Shown here piece after piece: positions 50,238 through 57,497 of a stretch of DNA of 64,000 bases (position 1 is its first letter; every line of letters begins with the position of its first letter). This DNA is from JACVRU01 sp040902725 (GTDB taxonomy: Bacteria; Actinomycetota; Thermoleophilia; Gaiellales; Gaiellaceae). The notes beneath the pieces were generated by a model that saw nothing but the letters and a program-made list of their open reading frames with translations, was not told the origin of the DNA and did not search any database. Location of the stretch: positions 1 to 64,000 of the forward strand of contig JBBDWU010000024.1 in the NCBI GenBank assembly GCA_040902725.1. The letters are read 5' to 3'. A program made the position numbers and the translations under genes.

Positions 50238-51371
50238 GCCCCGCGTGGCGTAGGCGGGCATCGTCACGCGCACGGTCGTCCCGCCGTCCTCGCCGTACTC
50301 GACCTCGACGGTGCCGCTCACGGTGCGGGCTCGCTCCTCGATCGGCTCGAAGGTGGAGCGGCGGCGCTCGCCCGGCGCGTCGTCGGCGATCACCAGCTCG
50401 ACCCCACGGTCGGGCAGCTCGGCCACCCTCACCGCGACGCGCGTCGGCGGCCCGCGCCTGATCGAGGAGTGGACCGCCTCGCGGATGATCTGGTAGAGGG
50501 CCGCCTTCGCCCGCTCCGCGAGCTCTTCCGCCGCGTCGACGTCCACCTCGATCTTGATCCGCTCCTCGAGCCCGATCTGCGACGCGAGGGCCTGGACCGC
50601 AGGGCCGAAGCCCTGGTCGCGGAGGATGACGGGCTCGAGGTTGAAGGAGAGGTCCCGCAGGCCGCGGATGGCGGCGCGCTGGCGCTCGAGTGCGTTGGCG
50701 ACGATCTCCCGGGCCTCCTCCTGCCGGCCCTGCGCCACGAGGTCGACGGCGGCGTCGAGCATGAGCGTGATCCCCGAAAACGACTGCACCGACGTGTCGT
50801 GGAGGTAAAGCGCGAGCCGACGCCGCTCTTCCTGCTCGGCGGTGATCAGCTGGTCCGAGAGGCGCGCTCGGTCGGCCTCGCGGACCTTCGCCTCGGCGAG
50901 CAGCCGCGCGTTCTCGACCGCCCGGCTGGCGAAGTCGGCGAGCACTCGCGCTCGCAGCTCGTCGTCGCGGTCGAAGGGCTCGGAGCGGCTGAGCCGCAGG
51001 CGGGCGATCTCGAGACCGTGCGTACGCAGCGGGACGAGGAGGCCGCCGGCCTCCGCCCCCGGCTCGAGGAGCTCCGCCCGCGAGCGGAACAGGCGCTCCG
51101 CCTCCGACCGCGTGAGCTCGAGCACCTCGTCCACGTCCAGCGTCGAGGCGATCGCGCCGAACGACTCGACCAGGGACTCGAGGAAGCTCGCCTGGCCCAC
51201 GAGCTCCCCCTCGACCACCTCGTGCCGCCGCCGCTCGCTGGCGAGCAGTTGCCCCACGATCAGCACTCCGGCGAGCCCGGCGAAACCGACTCCGACCATC
51301 GCCCCGACCGCGCTCCCCGCGAGCAGCGCGACCAGCGCCGCCCCAGCGGCCAGCAGGAACGCCCCGATCAA
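50235..51371 (-). CDS. NarL-class sensor kinase with degenerate ATP-binding site
   Basis: A protein of about 378 residues with two N-terminal membrane helices, a GAF-like middle region and a HisKA_3 dimerisation helix with ERRRLALYLHDTSVQ (His about residue 191). The C-terminal ATPase domain has lost its signatures: the N-box Asn is missing in IIREAVHSSIRRG, and the DxGxG loop reads ADDAPGERR. It may be an inactive kinase or phosphatase. The start is uncertain: TTG 51371 avoids the regulator gene, TTG 51419 would overlap it. Confidence 0.85.
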   Translation of the reverse strand: MIGAFLLAAGAALVALLAGSAVGAMVGVGFAGLAGVLIVGQLLASERRRHEVVEGELVGQASFLESLVESFGAIASTLDVDEVLELTRSEAERLFRSRAELLEPGAEAGGLLVPLRTHGLEIARLRLSRSEPFDRDDELRARVLADFASRAVENARLLAEAKVREADRARLSDQLITAEQEERRRLALYLHDTSVQSFSGITLMLDAAVDLVAQGRQEEAREIVANALERQRAAIRGLRDLSFNLEPVILRDQGFGPAVQALASQIGLEERIKIEVDVDAAEELAERAKAALYQIIREAVHSSIRRGPPTRVAVRVAELPDRGVELVIADDAPGERRRSTFEPIEERARTVSGTVEVEYGEDGGTTVRVTMPAYATRG

Positions 51372-51390
51372 GGGCGTCGCCTTTCGGCTT

Positions 51391-52026
51391 CTACTCGATG
51401 ATCGCGTCGCGGAGGGCAATGGCCACCGCGTGGGTGCGGGTGTCGGCCTCGAGCTTGGAGAGGATGTGCCTGACGTGGCTCTTCACCGTCTCCTGGCTGA
51501 TGAAGAGCTTCCCGGCCACGTCCGCGTTCGACATGCCGTCGGCGAGCAGCTGGAGGATTTCCCGCTCGCGGCCGGTCAGCATGTCCTCGCGCTCCTTCGT
51601 CAGGAGTGCGGGCATCAACGCCGGATCGACGTAGGGCTCGCCGGCCGCCACCTTCTCGATCGCGCGGAGGAGCGTCGCGTGCGGCGCCTCCTTGAGGATG
51701 TAGCCCTTCGCCCCCGACTCGAGGCTCCGCGAGAGCAGGCTGCGCTCGCTGTACGCGGTGAACATGAGCACGGCCGCGTCGGGCATCGCCTCGATGATCT
51801 GCCGCGTCGCCTCGAGCCCGTCCATGCCCGGCATCCGCACGTCCATGATCACGACGTCGGGCCGCCGCCGCTGAGTGAGCGCGACCGCCGTGGCGCCGTC
51901 CGCGGCCTCCCCGATCACGCGGATGTGGGGCGAGCGCGAGAGCGACAAGCGGAGGCCCTCGCGGACGACCTCGTGGTCGTCGACGATCAGGCAGGTGATC
52001 TCGGGCCCGTTCTCGGAGTCCGCCAC
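51391..52026 (-). CDS. NarL/FixJ-family response regulator
   Basis: A 211-residue regulator. The receiver domain has the acidic pair in IVDDHEVVREG, acceptor Asp about 62 in VVIMDVRMPGMDG, and Lys in GYILKEAP. A LuxR-type HTH follows (TGREREILQLLADGMSNADVAGKLFISQETVKSHV). It lies just upstream of the sensor-like gene in the same direction. Start GTG 52026. Confidence 0.93.
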   Translation of the reverse strand: MADSENGPEITCLIVDDHEVVREGLRLSLSRSPHIRVIGEAADGATAVALTQRRRPDVVIMDVRMPGMDGLEATRQIIEAMPDAAVLMFTAYSERSLLSRSLESGAKGYILKEAPHATLLRAIEKVAAGEPYVDPALMPALLTKEREDMLTGREREILQLLADGMSNADVAGKLFISQETVKSHVRHILSKLEADTRTHAVAIALRDAIIE

Positions 52027-52035
52027 AGTGCGGCG

Positions 52036-52041
52036 ATTCTA
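52036..52041 (-). promoter_or_regulatory. Leaderless-type -10 box of the response regulator gene
   Basis: Minus-strand TAGAAT ends 9 nt before GTG 52026. Confidence 0.5.
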
Positions 52042-52042
52042 T

Positions 52043-52939
52043 TCAGACGGCCAGGGCGAGCTGTTCCGGCGCCCTCGGCGGCTCGAGCTTGACGGGCCGG
52101 CGGTCGGCGACGCCGTGCTCGCGCCTCAGCTGGGCGACGCGCTCCCGGACGGCGGTCGCCTCAGGGCCTTTGAGGTACGCGCGGCCCGCGTAGAGCTCCT
52201 CGTAGACCGGCAGCAGCTCTGGCCAGTCGTCGGCCAGGCAGGACAGGAAGTGCTCGCGCGTCCCCGGCCGCAGGAAGAGGACGTTGCACCAGACGCTGGT
52301 CGCGCCCGCCGCCCGCGCGGCCTTCACGACCTCGGCCAGGAGCTCGGGCTTGTCGGAGAGCCCGGGCAGGATCGGCGCCATTCCGACGGACGCCTTGATC
52401 CCCGCGTCCACGAGCGTCGTCAAGGCCCGCAGCCGCTGCCGCGGCGGCGCGGTCCCCGGTTCCGTCCGGCGCCAGATCTCGTGGTCGAGCGTCGGCACCG
52501 AGAAGGTCACGGCGACGTCGGCGCGGCGGGCAGCCTCCTGGAGGACGTCCACGTCGCGCACGATCAGCGGCCCGCGCGTGATCACGCTGAAGGGGTTGGC
52601 CGCCCGTGCCAGCGTCTCGATGCACCTGCGCGTGAGCCGGTAGCGGCCCTCGACCGGCTGATACGGGTCGGTCGCCGCCCCGATCACCACTCCCTCGTAC
52701 TGCCACGAGGGCCGCGCGAGCTCGCGCCTCAGCACCTCGACGACGTTGACCTTCACCCGGATCGAGGAGCCGTAACGGTCGTCGAACGGGCGGTCGGCGC
52801 GCTTCTCGAAGGCCCTGACGTAGCAGAACGTGCACTGGTGGACGCAGCCCATGTAGGGATTGAGCGACCAGCCGAAGCTCATGCCGCGCACGCGGTTGAG
52901 CGCCGAGCGGCACGGCTCCTCGCGGTACTCGGCGCGCAT
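52043..52939 (-). CDS. Rv2578c-family radical SAM protein
   Basis: A 298-residue radical SAM enzyme. The 4Fe-4S site is CVHQCTFCY (Cys about 32, 36, 39) after SFGWSLNPYMG. Other blocks are IGAATDPYQPVEG and FSVITRGPLIVRDVD, typical of the Rv2578c/SPL-like group, which is related to spore photoproduct lyase but of unknown substrate. A LexA-like palindrome and a TATACT box sit immediately upstream of the ATG. Confidence 0.9.
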   Translation of the reverse strand: MRAEYREEPCRSALNRVRGMSFGWSLNPYMGCVHQCTFCYVRAFEKRADRPFDDRYGSSIRVKVNVVEVLRRELARPSWQYEGVVIGAATDPYQPVEGRYRLTRRCIETLARAANPFSVITRGPLIVRDVDVLQEAARRADVAVTFSVPTLDHEIWRRTEPGTAPPRQRLRALTTLVDAGIKASVGMAPILPGLSDKPELLAEVVKAARAAGATSVWCNVLFLRPGTREHFLSCLADDWPELLPVYEELYAGRAYLKGPEATAVRERVAQLRREHGVADRRPVKLEPPRAPEQLALAV

Positions 52940-52947
52940 GGGCGGGG

Positions 52948-52953
52948 AGTATA
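52948..52953 (-). promoter_or_regulatory. Leaderless-type -10 box of the radical SAM gene
   Basis: Minus-strand TATACT ends 8 nt before ATG 52939 and abuts the LexA-like box. Confidence 0.55.
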
Positions 52954-52966
52954 GAACACACGTTCG
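52953..52966. promoter_or_regulatory. LexA-like SOS box between divergent genes
   Basis: AGAACACACGTTCG contains GAAC-N4-GTTC; on the minus strand CGAACGTGTGTTCT matches the Gram-positive LexA consensus CGAACRNRYGTTYC at all but the last base. It touches the -10 box of the radical SAM gene and lies about 20 nt upstream of the TATACT box for the plus-strand gene. Confidence 0.6.
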
Positions 52967-52984
52967 CCTGCTGGAAAGCGGCGC

Positions 52985-52990
52985 TATACT
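52985..52990 (+). promoter_or_regulatory. Putative -10 box for the CNNM/CorC gene
   Basis: TATACT 58 nt upstream of GTG 53049. A leader of about 50 nt with a hairpin (53031-53049, CGCCCCG/CGGGGCG) would hold the GGAGAG ribosome site in its loop. Confidence 0.4.
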
Positions 52991-53048
52991 CCGCGCGCAC
53001 CGTGGACGAAGAGCTGCCGCACAGTCCCCGCGCCCCGGAGAGCGGGGC

Positions 53049-54350
53049 GTGAACATCCTCCTCGGGACAATCGTCGTTCTGCTGATCGTGCTGGCGAACG
53101 CGTTCTTCGTCGCGGCCGAGTACTCGCTCGTGACCGCGCGCCGCTCGCGCCTCCAGGAGCTCGCCGCCAACGGGAACCGGCGCGCCAGGATCGCGCTGCG
53201 GATCATGGACAGCCCGGTCCGCTTCATCGGCACCGTCCAGCTCGGGATCACCACCTTCTCGATCCTGCTCGGCGCCGTCGGCGAGCCGATCGTCGAGCAC
53301 TGGATCGACGAGCCCGTGCTCTCGACGACCGTCGCCTTCCTGATCGCGTTCTCGATCGTCACCTACCTGCACGTGACGCTCGGCGAGCTCGTGCCGAAGG
53401 CGATCGCGCTGACGAAGAACGAGTCCACCGCGCTGTGGGTGGCGCTCCCGGTCGAGGCCTTCTACCTGGCGACCTATCCACTCGTCTGGTTCCTCCAGAT
53501 GTCGTCCAACGCGTTCACGCGACTGTTCGGGATCGAGCCGGCGCCCGCGGGCGTCGTGGCCCACACGGCGGAGGAGATCCGGATGATCGTCGCGCAGGCC
53601 GAGGATCGCGGCGAGATCGAGGAGGCGGAGGAGGAGATGCTCTACAAGGTCTTCGACTTCGCCGACAAGGAGGCGAGCGAGGTGATGGTGCCGCGGCCGG
53701 AGGTGGTCGCCGTCTCGGTCGACCTGCCGCCCGAGGAGGCGCTCGCCGCGCTGCTCGACTCCCCGTACACGCGCTACCCCGCCTACCGCGGCTCGCTCGA
53801 CGAGATCGTCGGCGTCCTCCACGTGCGCGACCTCTTCTCGGCGCTGCACGACCGGGGGATCGCGCAGGTCAACCTCGAGGAGCTCGCCCGCCCCGCCTTC
53901 GTCGTGCCCGAGACGAAGGACCTGGCGGCGCTGCTCGCCGACTTCCGGCGCACGAAGCAGCACATGGCGATCGTGGTCGACGAGTACGGCGCAATGGAGG
54001 GCATCGTCACGCTCGAGGACCTGCTCGAGGAGATCGTCGGCGAGATCGAGGACGAGTACGACCTGCCGGACGAGTCGGTCGAGCGGATCGACGACCGGAC
54101 GATCCGCATCGGGGGCACCTTCCCCATCGACGACTTCAACGAGCAGTTCGCGACGACGCTCCCGGTCGAGGACTACCACACGGTCGCCGGCTTCGTCTTC
54201 GGGCAGATCGGGCGCGCGCCCGAGGAGGGCGACAAAGTCGAGTGGGACGGGATCAGCTTCGAGGTGGTCGAAGTGGGCGGCTCGCGCATCGAGCGCCTCC
54301 AGGCGGTCTTCGTGCCGCCTCCCGAAGAGCCGCTCGTCGCCGAGGAATGA
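53049..54350 (+). CDS. Hemolysin-family CNNM/CorC protein (DUF21-CBS-CorC)
   Basis: A 433-residue membrane protein. Residues 1-140 form the DUF21/CNNM membrane domain (FFVAAEYSLVTARRSRL, HVTLGELVPKAIAL). A CBS pair follows (about 200-320: VMVPRPEVVAVSVD, HMAIVVDEYGAMEGIVTLEDLLEEIVG), then a CorC_HlyC domain (about 340-425). Related proteins transport or sense Mg2+ or Co2+. Start GTG 53049 lies at the base of a small hairpin. Confidence 0.92.
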   Translation: MNILLGTIVVLLIVLANAFFVAAEYSLVTARRSRLQELAANGNRRARIALRIMDSPVRFIGTVQLGITTFSILLGAVGEPIVEHWIDEPVLSTTVAFLIAFSIVTYLHVTLGELVPKAIALTKNESTALWVALPVEAFYLATYPLVWFLQMSSNAFTRLFGIEPAPAGVVAHTAEEIRMIVAQAEDRGEIEEAEEEMLYKVFDFADKEASEVMVPRPEVVAVSVDLPPEEALAALLDSPYTRYPAYRGSLDEIVGVLHVRDLFSALHDRGIAQVNLEELARPAFVVPETKDLAALLADFRRTKQHMAIVVDEYGAMEGIVTLEDLLEEIVGEIEDEYDLPDESVERIDDRTIRIGGTFPIDDFNEQFATTLPVEDYHTVAGFVFGQIGRAPEEGDKVEWDGISFEVVEVGGSRIERLQAVFVPPPEEPLVAEE

Positions 54351-55330
54351 GGCTCGTCGCGCTGGCGGCGCTCGCGCTGCTCTGCGCGTCGTGCGCCGGT
54401 GGTGGAGGTGGGGGGACCACAGCGCCGGCGGTGGCCGCGGACGACCGCTACGTGGTCGGTGTCAGCAGCACGCGGCTCGGCGACGCGTGGCACGAGCAGC
54501 TCATCTGCTCGGTGAAGGCCGAGGCGCTTGCCTCGGGGAAGGTGGCGGAGGTGCTCGTGGACGACGTCGTTGCCGGGCCGGAGCGGCAGGCGGCGGGCAT
54601 CCGCAACCTCGTGACGTCGGGTGCGGACGCCATCGTGCTCGTGGCGTCTGACCCGACCGCGCTCGACGCCGCGATCGCCGAGGCCACGGGGGCAGGCGCG
54701 GTCGTCGTCGCGGTCGACCGGCCGGTCACCTCAGAGGACGCGTACGTGGTGATGACCGACCAGATCGCCTACGGGCGGCTCGGGATGGAGTGGCTCTCTC
54801 ACAGCCTCGGCGGCGCCGGGCAAGTGCTCGTGCTCCGCGAGGAGGGCGACGACGCGCGGCGGCAGGGGATCGCGCTCGGGCTGGCCAGCCTCACCGTCGT
54901 CGAGCAGCAGGCGGCTGGGATGGAGCGGCTCGCGGAGCTCGATGTCGCCTTCGACGCGGTCTGGGCGCCCGGCCCCGACTACGCGATCGTCGACGCCCTC
55001 GCCGAGCTCGGCCGCTCCGAGGTGCCCGTTGTCGGAACAGACAACAACGAGTTCCTCCGCCAGCTCCGCGACGGCGCCGAGGGCGCGGCAGTCACCGACC
55101 CGGCCGCGGTCGGGGGAGTAGGGACCGCGATCGCGCTCGACGTCCTCGAGGGGCTCGACCCGCCCCGGCAGACGCTCCTCACCCCGGAGGTCTGGACCTG
55201 GCCCGAGGACCGCGAGGCGATCGAGCGCTACTACGACCCGTCAGCGCCGCCCGCCTTCAGCGCGCTTGCGACCGTCGAGCCGTTCACGCACTACACGCCC
55301 GACCAGGTCAGGGCCTGCCAGGCGCCGTGA
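54347..55330 (+). CDS. Substrate-binding lipoprotein (sugar-type periplasmic binding fold)
   Basis: A 327-residue lipoprotein with lipobox SCAG (Cys about 16) and a Gly run. The rest is a Peripla_BP_4-type domain: YVVGVSSTRLGDAWHEQL, GADAIVLVASDPTALDAAI, VVAVDRPVTSEDAYVVMTDQ, PVVGTDNNEF. It would bind a sugar or similar ligand outside the membrane. No ABC permease or ATPase is nearby. The ATG overlaps the previous stop (ATGA). Confidence 0.88.
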   Translation: MRLVALAALALLCASCAGGGGGGTTAPAVAADDRYVVGVSSTRLGDAWHEQLICSVKAEALASGKVAEVLVDDVVAGPERQAAGIRNLVTSGADAIVLVASDPTALDAAIAEATGAGAVVVAVDRPVTSEDAYVVMTDQIAYGRLGMEWLSHSLGGAGQVLVLREEGDDARRQGIALGLASLTVVEQQAAGMERLAELDVAFDAVWAPGPDYAIVDALAELGRSEVPVVGTDNNEFLRQLRDGAEGAAVTDPAAVGGVGTAIALDVLEGLDPPRQTLLTPEVWTWPEDREAIERYYDPSAPPAFSALATVEPFTHYTPDQVRACQAP

Positions 55331-55692
55331 TGTACCCTCGGCTCATGCCCAAACTCCTCGTTGTCGCGATCGCCAGTCTCGCTCTGCTCGCCGCACCAGC
55401 GGGCGCCGCGACGCCGACGCTCACGGGCACCGTAGGCCCCGGCTTCACGATCACCCTCACTCTGGGCGGCAAGAAGGTCGCGACGCTGAAGAGAGGCACC
55501 TACAGGCTCGTCGTCCGTGACAAGTCGAGCAGCCACGACTTCCGGCTCAAGGGCCCGGGCTTCAACAAGCAGTTCACCAGCCTGAGCTTCGTCGGCACCA
55601 GGACGTTCACGATCGTGCTCAAGGCCGGCGCGTGGAGCTATGTGTGCACGCCGCACGTGAGCTCGATGCGCGCCACCTTCAGAGTCACCTAG
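55330..55692 (+). CDS. Exported cupredoxin-like copper protein
   Basis: A protein of 120 residues (or 115 from ATG 55345) with a signal peptide (LLVVAIASLALLAAPAGA). The type 1 copper ligands can be placed: His in SSSHDFRL, then Cys, His and Met in YVCTPHVSSM. It is a plastocyanin/amicyanin-like electron carrier. Its 3' end overlaps the convergent lipoprotein gene by 8 nt. Confidence 0.85.
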   Translation: MYPRLMPKLLVVAIASLALLAAPAGAATPTLTGTVGPGFTITLTLGGKKVATLKRGTYRLVVRDKSSSHDFRLKGPGFNKQFTSLSFVGTRTFTIVLKAGAWSYVCTPHVSSMRATFRVT

Positions 55693-56005
55693 AAGTCTCG
55701 CTCAGGCGGAGAGCGCCGTCCTCGATCTCGCCGCGCAGCAGCACCGGGCGGTCGGTCCAGCGGACACCCTGGGCTTCGCTCCAGTCCACCGCGCCGAGCT
55801 CCCCCTCGACCCGGAACGACTCGCCGCCGCACTGGGGCGGGTACGACTCTGCGAGGGCGTCGCACAGGCGGACCTCGCGGCCCGTGTCGACCAGGTAACC
55901 GGTGTGGTCGCCGGGGCCGCCGCCGCAGCCGGCGAGGGCGAGGGCGCTAAGCCAGAGCGAGGCGCTCGATGCTGCCGTCGTGGATGCGGAAGGCCGCCAG
56001 CTCAT
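55685..56005 (-). CDS. Small putative lipoprotein
   Basis: A 106-residue protein with a hydrophobic stretch ending LALAGC (lipobox), then DTGREVRLCDALAESYPPQCGGESFRVEG. The YPPQCGG motif recalls a small actinobacterial family of unknown function. Its first 59 nt overlap the JAMM protease gene, and the signal region seems long, so the exact start is uncertain. Confidence 0.6.
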   Translation of the reverse strand: MSWRPSASTTAASSASLWLSALALAGCGGGPGDHTGYLVDTGREVRLCDALAESYPPQCGGESFRVEGELGAVDWSEAQGVRWTDRPVLLRGEIEDGALRLSETSR

Positions 56006-56324
56006 CGTGCGCGATGGAGTAGATCAGGAACGGCCGTCCGGGCCAGTCCTCGCGGGCCTTCTGGACGTCCGTCTTCGACGGCTGCGCCCGCGAGGAGACG
56101 TGCGAGTGTACGAGGCCGATCTCGTAGCCCTCGTCCTCGAGGAACAGGGTGCCGGGGTCGGCCGGCTTGATCGCGAAGCGGTAGGGGCTGGCGAGCAGGT
56201 TCGTGCCGGGCTCGTAGCGGAGCGCGACGCCGTCGCGCGCGACCAGCAGGCCGCAGGCCTCGTTCGGCTCTTCGGCGCGAGCGTGCTCGGCGACGGCGCG
56301 GCGCACCTCGGCGGGCACTACCAC
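55947..56324 (-). CDS. mec: JAMM/Mov34 metalloprotease (Mec+-like)
   Basis: A 125-residue zinc peptidase. The JAMM motif is complete: Glu in PNEACGLL, then HSHVSSRAQPSKTD (HxH...SxxD). In M. tuberculosis Mec+ releases cysteine from CysO. It follows cysM with an overlapping start: GTG 56324 or 56318 overlaps the cysM TAG. The neighbouring cysO, cysM and moeZ genes make this role likely. Confidence 0.88.
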   Translation of the reverse strand: MVVPAEVRRAVAEHARAEEPNEACGLLVARDGVALRYEPGTNLLASPYRFAIKPADPGTLFLEDEGYEIGLVHSHVSSRAQPSKTDVQKAREDWPGRPFLIYSIAHDELAAFRIHDGSIERLALA

Positions 56325-57256
56325 CAGACCGTGCGCTCCATCGCCCGCCCGATGTCGTCCGCCTCCCAGAAGCCCGCCGAGAGGTACTTCCAGCCGCCGT
56401 CGGCGAGCACCGCGACGATGACGCCCTCCTCGAGCTCGTCCGCCAGCTTGCGCGCCACGTGGACGACGGCCCCGGAGGAGACGCCCGCGAAGATCCCCTC
56501 CTCGTCGAGCAGCGCGCGCAGGCCGCGGATGGACTCGTCGTTCGAGACCAGCACCTTCCGGTCGAGCTTCGAGACGTCGAGGATCGGCGGCACGTAACCC
56601 TCCGCCAGCGAGCGGAGGCCCATCACCGGATCGCCGGGCAGGGGCTCGGCGGCGGCGACCACGACGTCCGGGAAGCTCTCGCGCAGCCGCGCGCCTGCGC
56701 CCATCAGCGTCCCGCCCGTGCCGAGGCCCGCGACGAGCACGTCGACCCGGTCGAGCGCGTCGGCGATCTCGGCCCCCGTGCCCTCGTAGTGCGCGCGGGG
56801 GTTCGCCTCGTTCGCGTACTGGAACGGCATGAAGTACCGCGGCTCCCGCTCGGCCAGCTCGAGCGCGAGCCGGACGGCGCCGTTCGAGCCCTGCTCGCCC
56901 GGGGACTCGACGAGCTCGGCCCCGTAGAGCCGCAGCAGCCGCTTCCGCTCGTCCGTGGCGTTCTCCGGCACCACGCATGTCAGCGGGTAGCCCTTCAGCT
57001 TCGCGACGAGGGCGAGGGAGATGCCGGTGTTGCCGCTGGTCGGCTCCAGCAGCGGCCGGCCGGGCTCGAGCTCGCCCGCCGCCTCGGCGGCCCCGATCAT
57101 GGCCTTCGCAACGCGGTCCTTGATCGAGCCGGTCGGGTTCTGCCCCTCGAGCTTGGCGAGGAGGCGGACGGAAGGCTTGGGCGAGAGCCGCGGCAGCTCG
57201 ACGAGCGGCGTCGAGCCCACGAGGTCGAGGAGCGTCGGGCCTAGGCTAAGCGCCAC
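56318..57256 (-). CDS. cysM: CysO-dependent cysteine synthase CysM
   Basis: A 312-residue PLP enzyme of the cysteine synthase family. The PLP Lys is in NPTGSIKDRVA (about residue 45), SGNTGISLA is the substrate loop, and GLGTGGTLMG binds PLP phosphate. Beside cysO and mec it should use O-phosphoserine and CysO-thiocarboxylate rather than free sulfide, as in M. tuberculosis. GTG start overlaps the cysO gene by 11 nt. Confidence 0.9.
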   Translation of the reverse strand: MALSLGPTLLDLVGSTPLVELPRLSPKPSVRLLAKLEGQNPTGSIKDRVAKAMIGAAEAAGELEPGRPLLEPTSGNTGISLALVAKLKGYPLTCVVPENATDERKRLLRLYGAELVESPGEQGSNGAVRLALELAEREPRYFMPFQYANEANPRAHYEGTGAEIADALDRVDVLVAGLGTGGTLMGAGARLRESFPDVVVAAAEPLPGDPVMGLRSLAEGYVPPILDVSKLDRKVLVSNDESIRGLRALLDEEGIFAGVSSGAVVHVARKLADELEEGVIVAVLADGGWKYLSAGFWEADDIGRAMERTVWW

Positions 57257-57497
57257 CGGCCATCGCCGGCAGGAGGATGACCGTCGCCCCTTCGCGCACC
57301 AGCGTCTCCTCGCCGTCGAGCGTGCGCACGTCCTCGCCGTCCACGTAGACGTTCGCGTGCGCGAGCTTGCCCTCGAGCGTGGGGAAGCGAGCCGTCAGGT
57401 CGTCGAGCAGGTCGCGCACCGTCTCGCCGGCGGCCGGAACCTCCCGCGCGCCACCCGTCTCCGGGCGCAGCGTCGGCGGGATCCTGATCGTCGTCAT
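57246..57497 (-). CDS. cysO: Sulfur carrier CysO (MoaD/ThiS family) with GG-Ala terminus
   Basis: An 83-residue ubiquitin-fold carrier (IRIPPTLRPETGGAREV, TVRDLLDDLTARFPTLEGKL, VYVDGEDVRTLDG, VILLPAMAGGA). The C-terminal Gly-Gly used for thiocarboxylation is followed by one Ala, so it may need trimming, perhaps by the adjacent JAMM protease. The start overlaps moeZ by 4 nt, and the stop overlaps cysM. Confidence 0.9.
   Translation of the reverse strand: MTTIRIPPTLRPETGGAREVPAAGETVRDLLDDLTARFPTLEGKLAHANVYVDGEDVRTLDGEETLVREGATVILLPAMAGGA

Noticed and set aside
49992..51401. Plus-strand frame of 469 codons opposite the sensor kinase
   Set aside because: Low-complexity Arg/Asp/Leu text antisense to a gene with clear HisKA_3 and GAF features.
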